Source of the DNA: Nephrocerus scutellatus
Lineage: Eukaryota; Arthropoda; Insecta; Diptera; Pipunculidae
DNA length: 64,000 nucleotides
Reading direction: 5' to 3'
Assembly (NCBI GenBank): GCA_947095585.1
Contig: OX352763.1
Span: 22,307,462-22,371,461, forward strand
Below, in pieces: positions 25,468-37,564 of the stretch; position 1 is the stretch's first letter; every line of letters begins with the position of its first letter. The notes under the pieces are model-generated. The model was not told the DNA's origin. It was given only the letters and a program-made list of their open reading frames with translations, and made no database searches. The position numbers and the translations under genes are program-made.

Positions 25468-26341
25468 CACTGCGGTTCACTATATTAGATGCACACCATT
25501 TTGGGAGATAAATGTAATATTTCACCAGTTATATGACAGGAAAGAAAAAGAAATTATGGTGAAAGTTAGTGTAGTTTGGGGTAAATACAAAATCAAATTT
25601 TAAAAAATATTCCTAACACGATAACGGTATATTAGACACATTTTTGCCAAATGATTTAGAATGGTATGCATTTAAATCGGTTCATAAGATTAATTCTACA
25701 GGCATTCAAAACACAAGCTCATAGACATCTCCTCTTTTCTCCTCCTCTTCCTTAACGCCCACGCTGTGCCAAGCATATAGCCGAGCATTATAAGGGTGCG
25801 AAACCCTTGAAGCGTGCGCGAATTATATAAAAAAAAAAAGAATCTAGAAAATCAATGAATCAATGGGGTTTTTTGTTTGAAAATAGCTTTTTTTAATACT
25901 TCATATAATTTTAAATAATCAGTAAAACCATCTTTCTTCAGGTTAACTTCTAAAATTCCGATCTTTAATGGAGTTATACACGTAATCGTTAAAATCTCTT
26001 TCCAGGCAAGTTTACGGCATCCTTGTCATCGTATTGTTTTCCACTTATGTACACTTTGTAAACTTCGTACACGTTTGTTTGAGCCAGTCCCAGACATTTT
26101 CTATAATGTTAAGATCTGGCGAACCAATTTAAAAGCATGCCGTTCTGAGTCATTTATTTAAACTTTCATAAAATTACCGTTAGCTTGTTCTATTAAAATT
26201 TTGGAATTCAATATTGCATTCAACATGAAGTACTGTTTCTCTTATTATTATTTCTCTCTCTCTCTCTCACTGGCATATAACGGAATAAAGATCATTTTTA
26301 TTTCTCAAAACTACCTGCTTCTATTCTAGTGAGCCGCAGTG
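25468..26341 (-). mobile_element. Tc1-like DNA transposon, decayed, with TIRs
   Basis: The left end begins CACTGCGGTTCACTA (25468) and the right end, read inverted, begins CACTGCGGCTCACTA (26341). Similarity continues for about 28 bp. Both ends are flanked by TA (25466-25467 and 26342-26343), the Tc1/mariner target duplication. On the minus strand about 26130-25960 reads SPDLNIIENVWDWLKQTC, the transposase block holding the third catalytic residue (Glu, DD34E type). Stops are frequent and the N-terminal half is missing. A Jockey-type 3' end is inserted at 25695-25841. Confidence 0.8.
25695..25841 (+). mobile_element. 5'-truncated Jockey/CR1-type 3' end nested in Tc1-like element
   Basis: The plus strand reads AFKTQAHRHLLFSPPLP and a stop, then a 3' UTR with CGCCCACGCTGTGCCAAGC and an (A)n tail at 25831-25840. 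Extreme 5' truncation with a poly(A) end is the normal outcome of target-primed reverse transcription. Sister 3' ends lie at 27.9-28.1, 42.2-42.35 (inverted) and 51.3-51.5 kb. Confidence 0.75.
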
Positions 26342-26344
26342 TAT

Positions 26345-27560
26345 CTCTCTGTTTTCGAATACATCAAGGTTTAAGCGATGCGTTTCCTAGAGAGCCCCAT
26401 CAATTACACTATTCCATTATGCCGTCCCAAGTTCTACAAAGTAGTTACTATAAGATGATTAAAGGAATGCGACTTTAGTTTTTTCTCAATTTATATAAAG
26501 CGCAAAAGTAGGTGATGTATTTTACATTTAAAATAAATTTAAAACGAGTCCTGTCAAATCGTAGGATTTACTATTCTTAATATTTAATGAAGAGAATTTA
26601 TATGTTTGCATATTTGTGCCGGAAATTATTAGCTACTCATAAGAAAGGTCTAAAGAAGCCGCGAGGAGACAGACGTTTCACGAGCAGTTGCATAATGGAA
26701 TACAGCAAGTATTTAACCCATTTCGGGTTGCTACCAGTTCCAGTTTAGTTTAAAACGTGAAATTTCACATACACTAAACGCTCCACATACGCGAAGGATG
26801 AGTTTAAAAAAAAAAACCGCGTAAGTTCAATTCGCGTATGTCGAGACTAAAGAATGTATGCAAATTCAGAGATGCGTTCCAAAGAAACTAAATTTGATGA
26901 TAGATAAATATTTTATTCCATGCTTGTTTTAAGAAAATTAAACGTATAAAGAAATAAAAAAAAGAAAATAATGTAACATCAATTAAACAACAACAACAAC
27001 AGAACAAAAGATCTTTTAATTTGCAGCACCAGCTTGGTTATCATCAACGTGTTCAAGGAACTTTAAATGATTGGTTGTTTTATTGCTCTTATTTTTTCTT
27101 ACAAAGTCAGTTTGTATGGAGCAATCGAGGTTAGAAGACCTGCTGTATTGGTTGTACTCGTCTTCAAATTAGAATCAATAGATGCTATAATTCAAGGCCC
27201 ATACACCTACACCAACACCATCTGGCCAAATGCCAAACCAATCGAATTGGCAGACGTGGTGGCGTTTAAAAAGGGATGCACAATAGACCTCAAGGTCGCA
27301 GTGCACAAGGCCTTACAGCCCAACCTACATTGATTTTTATTTATTTTCGATGCTCAGGTGGTGGGCTTCTCCTTCTAGTTCCTTCTAGAACTTAGTTACC
27401 TGTATTGCAAATTACAGGTCTATTAGTTGATATCAGTTAGCTGCAGGTCTTCAAAACCATCCGCTAAAATCCATCTTCCAAGTAAAAACTATTTTTCTGC
27501 ACTGCATTCGGGAATCGGGAGTCTCCTACACACTCTTGTCATGATGGTTTCCTTTTTTTT
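26345..27560. other. Non-coding AT-rich stretch
   Basis: No supported gene. The 88-codon frame at 27067-27333 has no recognisable domain and I do not call it. A CAA run lies at 26986-27000. The pair TTCGCGTATGTCGAG / CACATACGCGAAGG around 26780-26845 gives a weak inverted repeat. Confidence 0.3.
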
Positions 27561-27572
27561 GGTCATCTTTGA

Positions 27573-27880
27573 GGTCCTTTTTAACCAATTTGCACACGAC
27601 CTAAGAGCTGAAATTTTGTGAGTGTCTAAGTCCAAAAAATCATTTTTATATTCCGAGTATGATGCGTGTCGCATGTGCCGCGTGTAATGGATCGAATTTT
27701 TTTTCGACTTATTTGAGAGGCTTTTTAACTACCTTGCACACGTCCACGTATAACGCGTGTCACGTTTCGCGTGTGGCACGTGTCATGGTTTATAATCGCG
27801 CCATTTTCTCGTTTTTAATCTCTTTTTTAACCACCTTTCGCCCGACCTAGACGGCTGAAATTTTGAGAGCGGCTCAATAT
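27573..27880 (+). repeat. Degenerate tandem repeat with GACCTAnnnGCTGAAATTTT
   Basis: Blocks CTTTTTAACCAATTTGCACACG (27577), CTTTTTAACTACCTTGCACACG (27721) and CTTTTTAACCACCTTTCGCCCG (27825) recur with GCTGAAATTTTGwGAG following the first and third. CGTGTCGCATGTG and CGTGTCACGTTTC lie between them. Spacing is irregular (about 105-145 bp). Nothing coding is seen. Confidence 0.6.
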
Positions 27881-27939
27881 CAAAGAAAAAGGAAAATTCT
27901 TTGAAATAGCTCCGACCTCAAAAATATTTTGGCGATTAT

Positions 27940-28125
27940 TACCAAATAAAAAATCGGGACCATTGGAAAGAGAGAATGCGTAAAGGGGTGGAAACCATTA
28001 TAAGAAAAGAGGAGATATCTATGAGCTTGTGTTTTGAATGCCTGTGGATCATAGCGATGTGAAAAGACAGGACTTGGTAAACCATTCCACATACGTCACG
28101 TACGCCTGAAGAACGAATCTCTGAA
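27940..28125 (-). pseudogene. Jockey/CR1-type ORF2 C-terminal end
   Basis: The minus strand reads MWNGLPSPVFSHRYDPQAF and KTQAHRYLLFSYN. This is the conserved last segment of Jockey/CR1-type ORF2 (W-N-x-L-P ... V-F ... Y-D-x-x-x-F-K ... R-Y-L). It is the same family as the larger minus-strand copy at 35.6-36.7 kb. Confidence 0.75.
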
Positions 28126-28129
28126 ATTG

Positions 28130-28860
28130 TTGCGGAAGGCCAGTACCGCGCCTTGGTTATAGAGCCAAAAGCGTTGATGATGAAAGTCGATCATATTTGC
28201 TGTCTTCCATTAAGTGCTATTTAGTACAATTAAGCACCTTTTTTGACCAAGTATTGACACAAGTATCCAATATCTACATAAATATAAATAGGCAAAGGCA
28301 AAACAGTTAAGAACCATTTTCTCCTCTGTTTGTCAACCGATTTTCCTTTTTTTTTCTTTTTATTGGTAGCTATTGATGAGCTATCAATAAAAAAAATTGG
28401 AAACAAAAAGTTATCTATTATCGTTCATTTTTGCGTTTAGAGCAATTGCTAAGAGTTCAACGTTCAAATTTTTGATAGAACAGAAATACAGTGGTGGAGA
28501 GGTTAAGTGAGGTTTTTGGGTGGTTGGAGATGGGTGGATGGTGGGTGGGGCAGATCAATGACCGTGTGGAGGCTCGCATATAGGAGTACAGAGAGACGGT
28601 CGTATTTCGACAAATGTTCGATAACTACTCTTCTGAAATATGTCATTTAGTGTTCTAATTAAATATCCAACATGGTTTGAATAAAAATTCTGGAAAACAT
28701 GAGTTTTCGAACAATGCAGATAGCTTTGATATGAGCTGTCATATCGTATTTTGTAGAAGTCTCTTATGCACACCATAGTCATGAGGCCTTATGAATGCTA
28801 GTTTGCATAGGACAGGACTGGTACCCTGTTCTAGAGCCAAATATGATGATGATGAAAGCT
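28130..28860 (+). repeat. RTE-like 3' ends with (ATG)n tails
   Basis: Two short segments, 28141-28190 and 28803-28860, end in AGAGCCAAA followed by TGATGATGA runs. Intact 3' regions of the RTE-like copies at 51.1 kb (plus) and 59.2 kb (minus) have the same AGAGCCAAATATGATG ending, so these are severe 5' truncations. Confidence 0.5.
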
Positions 28861-28869
28861 TGTTTCATC

Positions 28870-30500
28870 TCAGTCACAAGAAGAACGCTCAAAATTATTT
28901 GTAAGGTCAACGTTGTCATGAATGTTTCTTAAATTTTGCAAGTTCTTGTTTAGTAAAAAAAAAATATTTTCGTCTACTTAGTTATATGTCAGTAGATCAC
29001 TGCCGGTTAAGCCCTCGAACACTCACGCAAATCTAAATAAAAGAGTGTCTATATCAGAGTATAGAGTGCCAGAACTTATCGTCGCTACTTGGTTTGTTAT
29101 TTTTAGATCTACGACTGAGGTTTTGCCTTATTGCAAACTACCTCTTCACAAACTCTCGATTTCTTGCCAAAATCATCCAATGCGCTAAACTCTAGTCTTG
29201 GATCCGTGTAATTAAGTATGGTATGACCACTGTCATATACAAAACATAACCAGCAGCTGGCAAATATTATTTATAAATAAATTTGTCGCGTGTTTGTTAT
29301 GTCATCGTTGTCACGCACAGACAAACTCGTTTTATTTGTCGGGGGCTGTCAATTCGGGTTATTCCAAAATTAATATAAAATTGAAATTCGATACTATTTT
29401 TGTTAAAATTCGTTTTGTATAACAACACACCTTTAAAATAAGAAAGTTTTTGAGAAAAGCATTTGGTCAAGTTCCGAACTGTCTACACCCGGAAAATAGT
29501 TTTTTTATTTTTAAAATATTTTTGCCCATTTGCCACTTTAGTTAATCGCTTAGATGATACTCGAAGTATTAATCGCGCTTCTTTAAAAAAGTCAAAGTTT
29601 GACAAATGTTTGCCACAGAGCAGCCCACAACAACTATAATCTCTTTATAATCTATTGTCTCGTCTTCCGGAGGTAAAAGACCCGCAGACGAATGAACTGT
29701 CAAATATTGCTGAATTAAATAACAGAAATCTTCCTGTAGGTATAATTAATTAATTTTAGGTGTTGGTGTTTGTGATTATAACGCAATTATCAGCACGTTA
29801 AGCTATTTGTTTCAAATTAAAAGCGACCTTCAATTTCATTCATAAAACACTCAGTTAGTATTAGCCAATAAACATTTGAACAAAAACATCTTAACTAAAA
29901 GTGAAAGTTTTATTGAATTCGCATGTGAACAAGAAGATGAAGAAGAAGGAGAAATCGAGTATATATAGCAAGGCTAAAATGGTACTAAGTGACTTAAAGA
30001 TAGATATTACTTTTGAATTGTCAGGAAATCTAAGTGTTTGTCGTAAATACAACTACCGCGTTAGGAGTAACTTAGGTTGGGTACACAGAGTGTGGGTACC
30101 ATTTTGCATAGTTTTAGAAAGCATTAATGGAGATGCCATATATTTGGCCATTTAAACGAAGGTTGTCGTCATCCTTGTACCGATGTTTTTACGTTTCCTC
30201 AATGTATATTTGGCGGCAGAAAACAAAATTGAATTTTAGAGTAATAAAATCTGTGCGTCTTAGCAGCAGCTCAGTAATAGGCAAACAAAAAGATCTAATC
30301 GCAAAAAAAGATATTCAAAACGATATCGATTGTCTTCTACTTTTTATTTTTATTTTTTTTTGGAAATAGGTGACCTATAGAATGATATCATAGAAATAAA
30401 ATCAACATGTGTGGGATTGGTAGACTAAACAAATATTTGTACAATTTATACAATATACCATGTCGATCTCTTAAAGCGTTAATGCTGATTTAAAAAAAAA
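28870..30500. other. Non-coding AT-rich stretch
   Basis: No supported gene. The 84-codon frame at 29901-30155 has a Lys-rich start but no domain or promoter. No repeat family common to the rest of the window was recognised. Confidence 0.3.
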
Positions 30501-30519
30501 AAAAAAGTTAAGGAAATTG

Positions 30520-30960
30520 TTAAGGAATGGAAGAATATGATAGCTGGAAAAGCTAACGCAATGGAAATGCCAGCTTGGAGGAATACCTCTTCAGAACTAG
30601 TGGTGAAATACCATCTGGCCCAGTGGATTTGTGGATGTTGAGATCGTTTAAAACTCTAGCAACTGCACGAGTACGAATCTATCCCATAGAATGTTCAATA
30701 CTCGGAGTTGCAGGCGGTAGCGATGCACAATCTGGAAGCGTGGAGCTAGCTGCAAAATGCACAGCAAACAAATTGGCCTTGTCTATAGAGCTAAAAACTG
30801 GAATGCCATTATAAATGAGCGTTCGAATCGACGACGAGGCTGTATTTTTGATTCTTTGATGTTTGTGATAGCATCAGCGGCGGCATTCACGTTACTATCG
30901 CAAAATAATAGCGACCAGTTGATGCACTACTTCAAATACGTATTCTACTATTTTATTTGA
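30520..30960 (-). pseudogene. Jockey/CR1-type RT N-terminal region, antisense remnant
   Basis: The segment 30530-30640 (gctaacgcaatggaaatgcc, then cctcttcagaactagtgg and catctggcccagtggatttg) is a close copy of 36610-36710, which lies directly upstream of the RT of the minus-strand element at 35.6-36.7 kb. On the minus strand it encodes the GPDGIS-like and EEVFLQAG-like pre-RT segments. It is broken by stops. Confidence 0.55.
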
Positions 30961-31084
30961 GGGACCCATGCTCGCAGACATGGCCATAATAAACTCTCGC
31001 CGGATCTCATAGTCTCGGATTAATTTTCCTTATAGACGTTATGTGAGATTGATAGTGATCCGGATATTTTTACTTGGCTTATAT

Positions 31085-31396
31085 TAGTACTCGTGGGTAC
31101 CGTGGCTCCGTTATTAAGAGCATGGATTTTTGAGCAGTGGTTCGAAGTTCGAATCCCAGGAAACACCAAAAGTATTTTTCACGTTCCCACCTCTCGCGAA
31201 TGTCTGACATACGTCCGAGAGTTTTAACTTATCACGGAAAGCTTCTCAATTCGCCGTTCGGATAGGGCATTTTATTGTAGGTCTTTTCCAACTTGTGTGC
31301 AAAATATCCAATACAAATGGTCGCGAGCAGCTAGGCTTAGGACCGCAACGTTCTGTCCCGCCGAATATTATTATTATTTTTATTATTATTATTATA
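31085..31396 (+). mobile_element. Full-length tRNA-derived SINE
   Basis: The head contains GGTACCGTGGCTCCGTTATT (A box near 31103) and a B box GTTCGAATCC (31147-31156). The body follows with CGAGAGTTTTAACTTATCAC-, GGAAAGCTTCTCAATTCGCC- and ACAAATGGTCGCGAGCAG-like blocks, ending GGACCGCAACGTTCTGTC then CCGAATATT and an (ATT)n-rich tail to 31396. This is the best-preserved copy and gives the order for the whole family. Confidence 0.8.
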
Positions 31397-31960
31397 AGAG
31401 TAGTACTCACCGTCATCCTATATAGTTGAGTCAGTTTATTTGGGATGCCGAGTCTTTTCGTGGCTTTATAAAGTTCTACTTTTCTAGCAGACGGCCTCCA
31501 GTCTATAAAGAGATACAGTGTAATGAGTATTGGAAGTCCAGACATTTTCTGTCTGCTTAACGATTAAAATATGATCAGTTGTTGATTTACTTTCGATGAA
31601 GCCATACTGGTATGGATAAGTCGAGGCCATCCTCTATTGAAGGATGAAAGAGAAAATCTTATAAGCGGTACTTAACAAGTCTTACCACGATAATTGCTGC
31701 ACGTTTTAATGAAAGAGGCACAATATTCTAATATCGTTACTTCCTCCCATACTTATAAGATTATGAATTGCTTGTTGTAAATCAGGCCCTTCGTATTTAA
31801 TCTGCTTTGTTGGGATGCTATTCTGTTGCTCCCGCGGACAATTCGGTAGAACTTCTGTGCTGGTTCTGCCCTCCTGATGCAGTCTGTCTTGGAGTTTACA
31901 CTCAAAGTATCCTAACACAAAAATAGTGGACAGAGGCGACTTTAGCCCTATCACCGTCGT
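31397..31960 (-). pseudogene. RTE-like RT fragment
   Basis: The minus strand reads LFIDWRPSARKVELYKATKR followed by LGIPNKLTQLYRMT, a decayed version of the FIDFKAAYDSIARVELYKAM motif A region. Upstream (31600-31900) it matches the pre-RT part of the copies at 49.8 and 60.3-60.6 kb. Confidence 0.75.
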
Positions 31961-31999
31961 AGCCGACTTATTTTTGCATTCATACCCCTCGAATTGAAG

Positions 32000-32400
32000 T
32001 TCACATCATACATGGAGTCACCGTTAGATTAGATTTAAAGAACTCTTTTTTTCCATCGTCTAGAAATACCTCTGTATGTACGTAAACGTTTATAAGGCTT
32101 ATTATCTTAAAGTTTATCTCTACACGAACGGTAGATTGCCGTTCATTAATTACCTTAAAGCAAACAACTCGCCGTGTATTCTTTTGCTTGCTGTAAAGCA
32201 AATGATGTCTTGCATGACAGCTATAGTATATGTCATTTAGTTTGCTTTTATGTCAGCTTCATACTGAAAAGGGTATCGGCTAGCTATTGTATATCTCGTG
32301 CTCTATACAGTGATGTTAGGTTTCATACAAAAATCCTTCAAAATTCTTCGTTAAGCGGTGATTGTTGCCGTGTTCGTCCTCGTGGAGCAGTTTGAGTAAG
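32000..32400 (-). pseudogene. RTE-like endonuclease-domain remnant
   Basis: Blocks such as gatgtcttgcatgacagcta, gcttttatgtcagcttcat and gggtatcggctagc match 55.55-55.69 kb, where a longer antisense copy of the AP-endonuclease region is present. No frame survives. Confidence 0.6.
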
Positions 32401-34470
32401 AATGTTTTTACAAGGTAAATGACCACGCACCTCATTTAGATTTCTTGGGGTAATATTATCGTACGTCAAATGATAAATGATGAATGACTTCCACCAGTCA
32501 GAATGGAGCATACATGTTATTCCCGCTATTCTTCTGATAACTGATCAGCAAAAATGGATACTGACTATCTACAATAACCAATTTTTTAAATCACTAATTC
32601 AAGTATAGACAATGCTCCCGCCCAAAACGATTAACAGTTTTTTGCTGGAATATACCAACATTTAAATCTATAAGCATGGAAAACAAGGAAGATCTCTCAA
32701 TCAATTTGACAAGACCTTTTTCATTGTTACGATCCAACAAAGAAAACGTAACTTAAACGTTGATATGTTTCTCCTTGTACGAGTATATCTAATTGAAAGA
32801 CTTAGGCTTTGAGGAAGATTCAAAAAAAAAATTGTATCTATTTGGTGTTGAATTTATTTATGTTAATGAGTACTCTTGGGCTTCGAATTCAAGCTGAACC
32901 ATTAATAAAGTTTTTTTTTTATTTCTCTGAGGTATGCTTAACATTGCTCAATTTAGATACAAAACAGACAACATGCGATCTACTGATATGAGTTCAAGGT
33001 TGTAACAAGTTGGGTCGGAGTCGATTAACAGTTTTACTAGCTACAAGCTACACTACTAAACCATGAAGTACGGTTGGCTATTGATTAAAGAGACTTACCC
33101 AACTACCGTTAATCAGTTGTTATCATCGCTGAGCGTAAAGTAATTCCACGAAAATGGAGCATTTATAAGAAATTACAATTCCCGCGACTACCGAGACAAA
33201 ATGTTAATTTGTCGTTTATTATACATCAGACGGGTAGATCACTACTTCGTAGTAATTATTGCAAAATTTTGTCGATCGTTTTAATTTGTAATCAGTCTCC
33301 GCTTTAATCGCCATCTAGGATAAGATACTCATACTTTGGATGCAGTTTGTATCGTATCTGGTGTGGCGGTTCGTTCGAAAGCGAAGTGAAAAAGTAAAAG
33401 AGATCAATGCAATGAGTCATGGCAAGTACTTGTCGATTAATTATACAATTGCATAATGCAGAAATGATATGGATGGTAGAGGTATTGTGCGTTGTTGTAT
33501 AAGTTACGTGGCTCAAAGTTTTAAAGTACATCTTTCAATGTTCCACATACGGCCCATCGCTTTTCTTTAGATTGGCATTGTGATTGCGTTTTTTGCCTTT
33601 GCTCGATGACAACAACAATCAATTACACTTTTTAATATATTTTTAATATGTTTATAATCATAACATATAAAACCGCAGTACGAGTATGCTGCTTAGTTGT
33701 ACAAATCGGGAAGCCTCTGACAATCGGAAAAAATGCTTAGGTTAACATAAAGGTTTGATTTGATAATAATTAGCATTTTTTATTTATAAAAAAATTATTA
33801 ATAGATGCCTTACCACAGATTATAATGATGATGATGATGATGATAAGAAGATGACAGTTATGATTAATGCTTCCGATTCAAGCCTATGAGTATGGCGAGT
33901 ATATTTTTGCCTTGAGGTAGAAAGCTTTTTTTTTATCAAATTTTCATATTGCATTACACAACATTTCAACCCACGTTTATCTCTATAGGAAAAAAGATAA
34001 CTTTAATTCCGTAGGTATTTCATAATGTTACATGAATAAAAGTTTTATAATATAGTAAATAGTTCAAAGTAGAAATGTAACTCTTAACTGATGTAGCATA
34101 TGTTGTTATACAGGGTATATCTGTTTACGCGGCAAATACTTAATTACAAATTGGAATTGGCAAATTGGTTAACTACGAGAAAAAATCAGGTGATCTATTT
34201 TTAATTTTGTACACTGTAGGACAAAAGGCTTAAAGTGAAGAGAAGTACTTTCGACCTTACATAACTTTACACCCTTTCACTCTTAAACGCTTTTAGCTGA
34301 AAGGCCACTGCTGATCTTTTTGAAAGAAAATTACATTTTTAAGATAAGACAATGTAAATTTTTTTAAATTCTTAAAACTGATCTAAAGGTCGTCAATTTA
34401 AAAAAAAAAACGAAGCACTGCAACCAAGCAGCACTGCCCACAGCGCACAACGCACACAGAACACAGTCAT
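32400..34470. other. Non-coding AT-rich stretch
   Basis: No gene or domain is visible. Simple repeats include GATGAT at 33822-33842. A TACTACGAGTAT-like flavour recurs through the DNA. Nothing else is seen. Confidence 0.3.
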
Positions 34471-34479
34471 TATTGTATG

Positions 34480-35600
34480 AAATGACGGGGAACAATTTTT
34501 GTATGGCAGCCCCCCGACCCCGCGGCCCGATCACTCTCAAATTTTGATATAAATTATTGTCAACGGAAATATACATGTGTGCAATAAAAATCAATAAAAT
34601 CTGGCTTGAAGAAGTGGATTAAAAATTGATCACAAGATCTGACCAGCCAGCCAGCCACAGTGGGCGTTAAGGAAAAGGAGCAGAAAAAAAAACAACCCAT
34701 AAAAATAAAATTGTTCATGGAAATTCTCTAATAGGAGATGGGTATGTGTTAAAATTTTAAGAAAATTGAGCTATTTTTTAAAAAATTTATATGGGCCTCA
34801 CTCCAAAAACTTTACAAAAAATGTTGTCCATCAGAAATACAAAATTTTAAAAAAATCGGATTTTTTTAAAAAAAAATTTTTTGCAAAAAGTGCTGCCCAT
34901 CGGAGATACATACGTATATAAAATTTTAAAAAAATCGGGTTAATTTTTTAAAATTTTTGGGGCCCAATGACCCTGGGGCCCGGGGTCTCCAAATTTTTTA
35001 CAAAATGTGTTTTTCATCGGATATACATACGTATATAAAATTTAAAGAAAATCGGGTTAATTTTTTTTTTAATTTTGGGGCCCCACGACTTAGGAACCCA
35101 AATTTTTTACAAAAAGTTTTGTCTATCGGAGATACACATGTGTATTAAATTTGAAGAAAATCGGGTTAATTTTTTTAAAAAAAAGTTATGGGGCCCCACG
35201 AACCCGGGCCCGGGGTCTCCAAATTTATTACAAAAGGTGTTTTCCATCGGAGATACACATGTGTATTAAATTTGAAGAAAATCGGGTTAATTTTTTTAAA
35301 AAAAAGTTATGGGGCCCCACGAACCCGGGCCCGGGGTCTCCAAATTTATTACAAAAGGTGTTTTCCATCGGATATACACATTTGTATAGAATTTTAAGAA
35401 AATCGGGTAAATTTTTTAAAATGTTTGTATGGGAGCCCACCGACCCCGAGGTCCGAGGGGCCTGAAATTTTAATAGAAAGTATTGTCAAAATTTCAATAA
35501 CATCGGGCTACGGAAAGTGGGTTAAAAACTGATCGCAAGATTCCATGACACACAAATCCACACACAAATCTACGGGCACACGAAGTTAATATAGATAATT
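34480..35600 (+). repeat. Tandem array of ~110-125-bp units with GGGGCCC/poly(A,T) alternation
   Basis: Six units are anchored on CATCGGAGATACACATGTGT-like text (near 34830, 34898, 35015, 35123, 35248 and 35368). Each continues AAGAAAATCGGGTTAATTTT, an A/T run, GGGGCCCCACGAACCCGGG and GGTCTCCAAATTT. Units at 35160-35280 and 35281-35400 are almost identical. Both edges carry a diverged GTATGGCAGCCCCCCGACC / GTATGGGAGCCCACCGACC module and end in GATCACAAGATCTGACC / GATCGCAAGATTCCATG text. Frames across the array are shadows. Confidence 0.9.
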
Positions 35601-35604
35601 TAAA

Positions 35605-36720
35605 AAGGAGATGTGTTTTGAATGCCTGTCGATCATAGTGATGTGGAAAGACCAAGCTTGGCAGAGTATGTTTTAAGGCTTTAGAACGAATCCCTGAACT
35701 TAATTGTGCGTCCGAAGATAGGCTTAAGGGTAAACTGATGAGGATTTAGGGCGCCACTAGTATTGCGGTTGAATTCAAGGATAGGTGGCATGCAACTGGC
35801 TATTTCTCTTGAGCACCGCCGCTGGTGGAAGAAGCGACAAAACAGAGACCTGCGGTGTTCAAGCGAATCTATTGATTTGGCAATGTTTTCGTCACCGATA
35901 AGTTTTATCGCACAGTTTTGTATTATATCTAGCTGATGCAAGGTAGTTTAAGACGGACACGCAGACCATATACCTATGACAATTGTAGTCAAGTTACGGG
36001 CGAATAAAAGCCTTGTAGATAGTTGCCAGAGCAGCGGGAGTGAAATATTTCTTGTACCGAGAAATTGAGGGATGTACCTCAATCTTATATGATAAGCTGA
36101 GACTGCTGTCATCAGCGAAAGAGTGAATTGGTTTAGAAGTCACAGATAAGAGATCGTTAATAAAAATGAGAAAGAGTGTCGGGGACAAAACAGAGCCTTG
36201 GAGAACGCCAGCATTTAAGTGATGTTATTTAGACCGTCAAACACAACTTGAACGGTACAAAAGATAGCGTCTAATCCAGTGAAGCATTTTAGACAAAAAA
36301 GCTAGATGCGAAACTTTGTCAAAAGCCTTAGAAATGTCGAGTGCAACAGCTTTGCTTTCACTGGTTCCACTGTTCGGTAGGATATACCATCCAATTACCA
36401 GTAGAACGTTGCCCACGAAATCCGCACTTCCGGTCACTAAGGATTTCGTTGGTTTCAAGATATTTCATTAGTTGAAAATTTATCTGCGTTTCCATGACCT
36501 TGGAAAGAATGGATGCAAGGTGATAAGAAGGAGGCGACGGCTCGCCTTTTTTGGATATAGGTTGTACAAAGGCTGTTTTCAACTTCTCGTAAAGAATCCA
36601 AAAGAATATGATACATGGAAAAGCTTACGCAATAGTAATGGCAGCTTGTAAGAACACCTCTTCAGAACTAGTGGGGAAATAACATCGGGCCCAGCGGATT
36701 TGTAAGTTAGGTCAAAATCA
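35605..36720 (-). pseudogene. Jockey/CR1-type ORF2, longest copy in window
   Basis: In minus-strand order: a pre-RT QPISKKGEPSPPSYHLASIL segment (motif 1-2), SKAVALDISKAFDKVSHLAF (catalytic motif A, D-I-S-K-A-F-D-K-V), SPTLFLIFINDLL (motif B), HSFADDSSLSLSY (catalytic F-A-D-D), YKAFIRP, QLDIIQNCAIKLIGD, and HQFTLKPIFGRTIKFRDSF near the end. Several frameshifts break it, and a gap separates motif A from motif B. The catalytic Asp residues are visible, but no single frame is intact. Confidence 0.85.
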
Positions 36721-37560
36721 CGTTTCTTGGCATTAAAAACGCTACGTTCACAATAAAGGGTGAAAATATAACCCTTGAATATTTATTATAATTATTCTTG
36801 TGAACTTCGAAACATCTCATTTCCCTAATTTCTTAATTCTGAAGATTGTCGAAAAAATGAGTCAAACTTGATGATGTGAATAGTGTGGAAATAAATACAT
36901 TTTTGATGGACTTTTCTAGCAGTTTAACTAAGGAACCAAACACATTATTGGACGATATCTAAATGTGCAATATTTAAACTTGTCAGTGTCAGTGGAGCAG
37001 TTACTATCAGTGCACCGGCACGTCGCAAAAAAAACACGAATTTTTTTAATCATCTAGATTACAAATACACATGAGACTGTATTTATAATATACAGCTTCC
37101 GTATACTGCTGTATTCAATTATTCTGTTGAGTGGATGTATGAAGTAATCAAGATGTAAGGTAATATTATAGTTTGTGAGGTTTGAACTCAACTCCAACCA
37201 CCTTTTATTTTCTTTCCGAAAATATTACATATCATTATATTTTTCACGAAGTTAAAAGTATTTTATTTGTCAATTTCATTTCGACATTTAAGCTTTCGAC
37301 TGACATCAACAGAATGAGATGATCTTTAATCGCCAAGTGGTTTGTGGCGGCAAATTGTCTCGCATGCACCGGTAATTAAACATCACTTGAAAAAACTTGA
37401 AACACTCGTACCGCACGCTTCGCAGAGATTAGTTCATAAATAAATTTAGCTTTTTTTTTATTTATTTTTTCTATTCTTTCATATTTGTGATATTTGTTGC
37501 TTAGTTGACTCGAATCTGAATCTGATAATGACTAACAATATATTGGTCCGTTTCGGCATT
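36720..37560. other. Non-coding AT-rich stretch
   Basis: Nothing recognisable: no gene, no transposon domain, only A/T runs. Confidence 0.3.
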
Positions 37561-37564
37561 GGCT

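Noticed and set aside
34957..35465. Overlapping frames (63-104 codons) in the GC/AT array
   Set aside because: They are repeated translations of the tandem unit in several frames on both strands.
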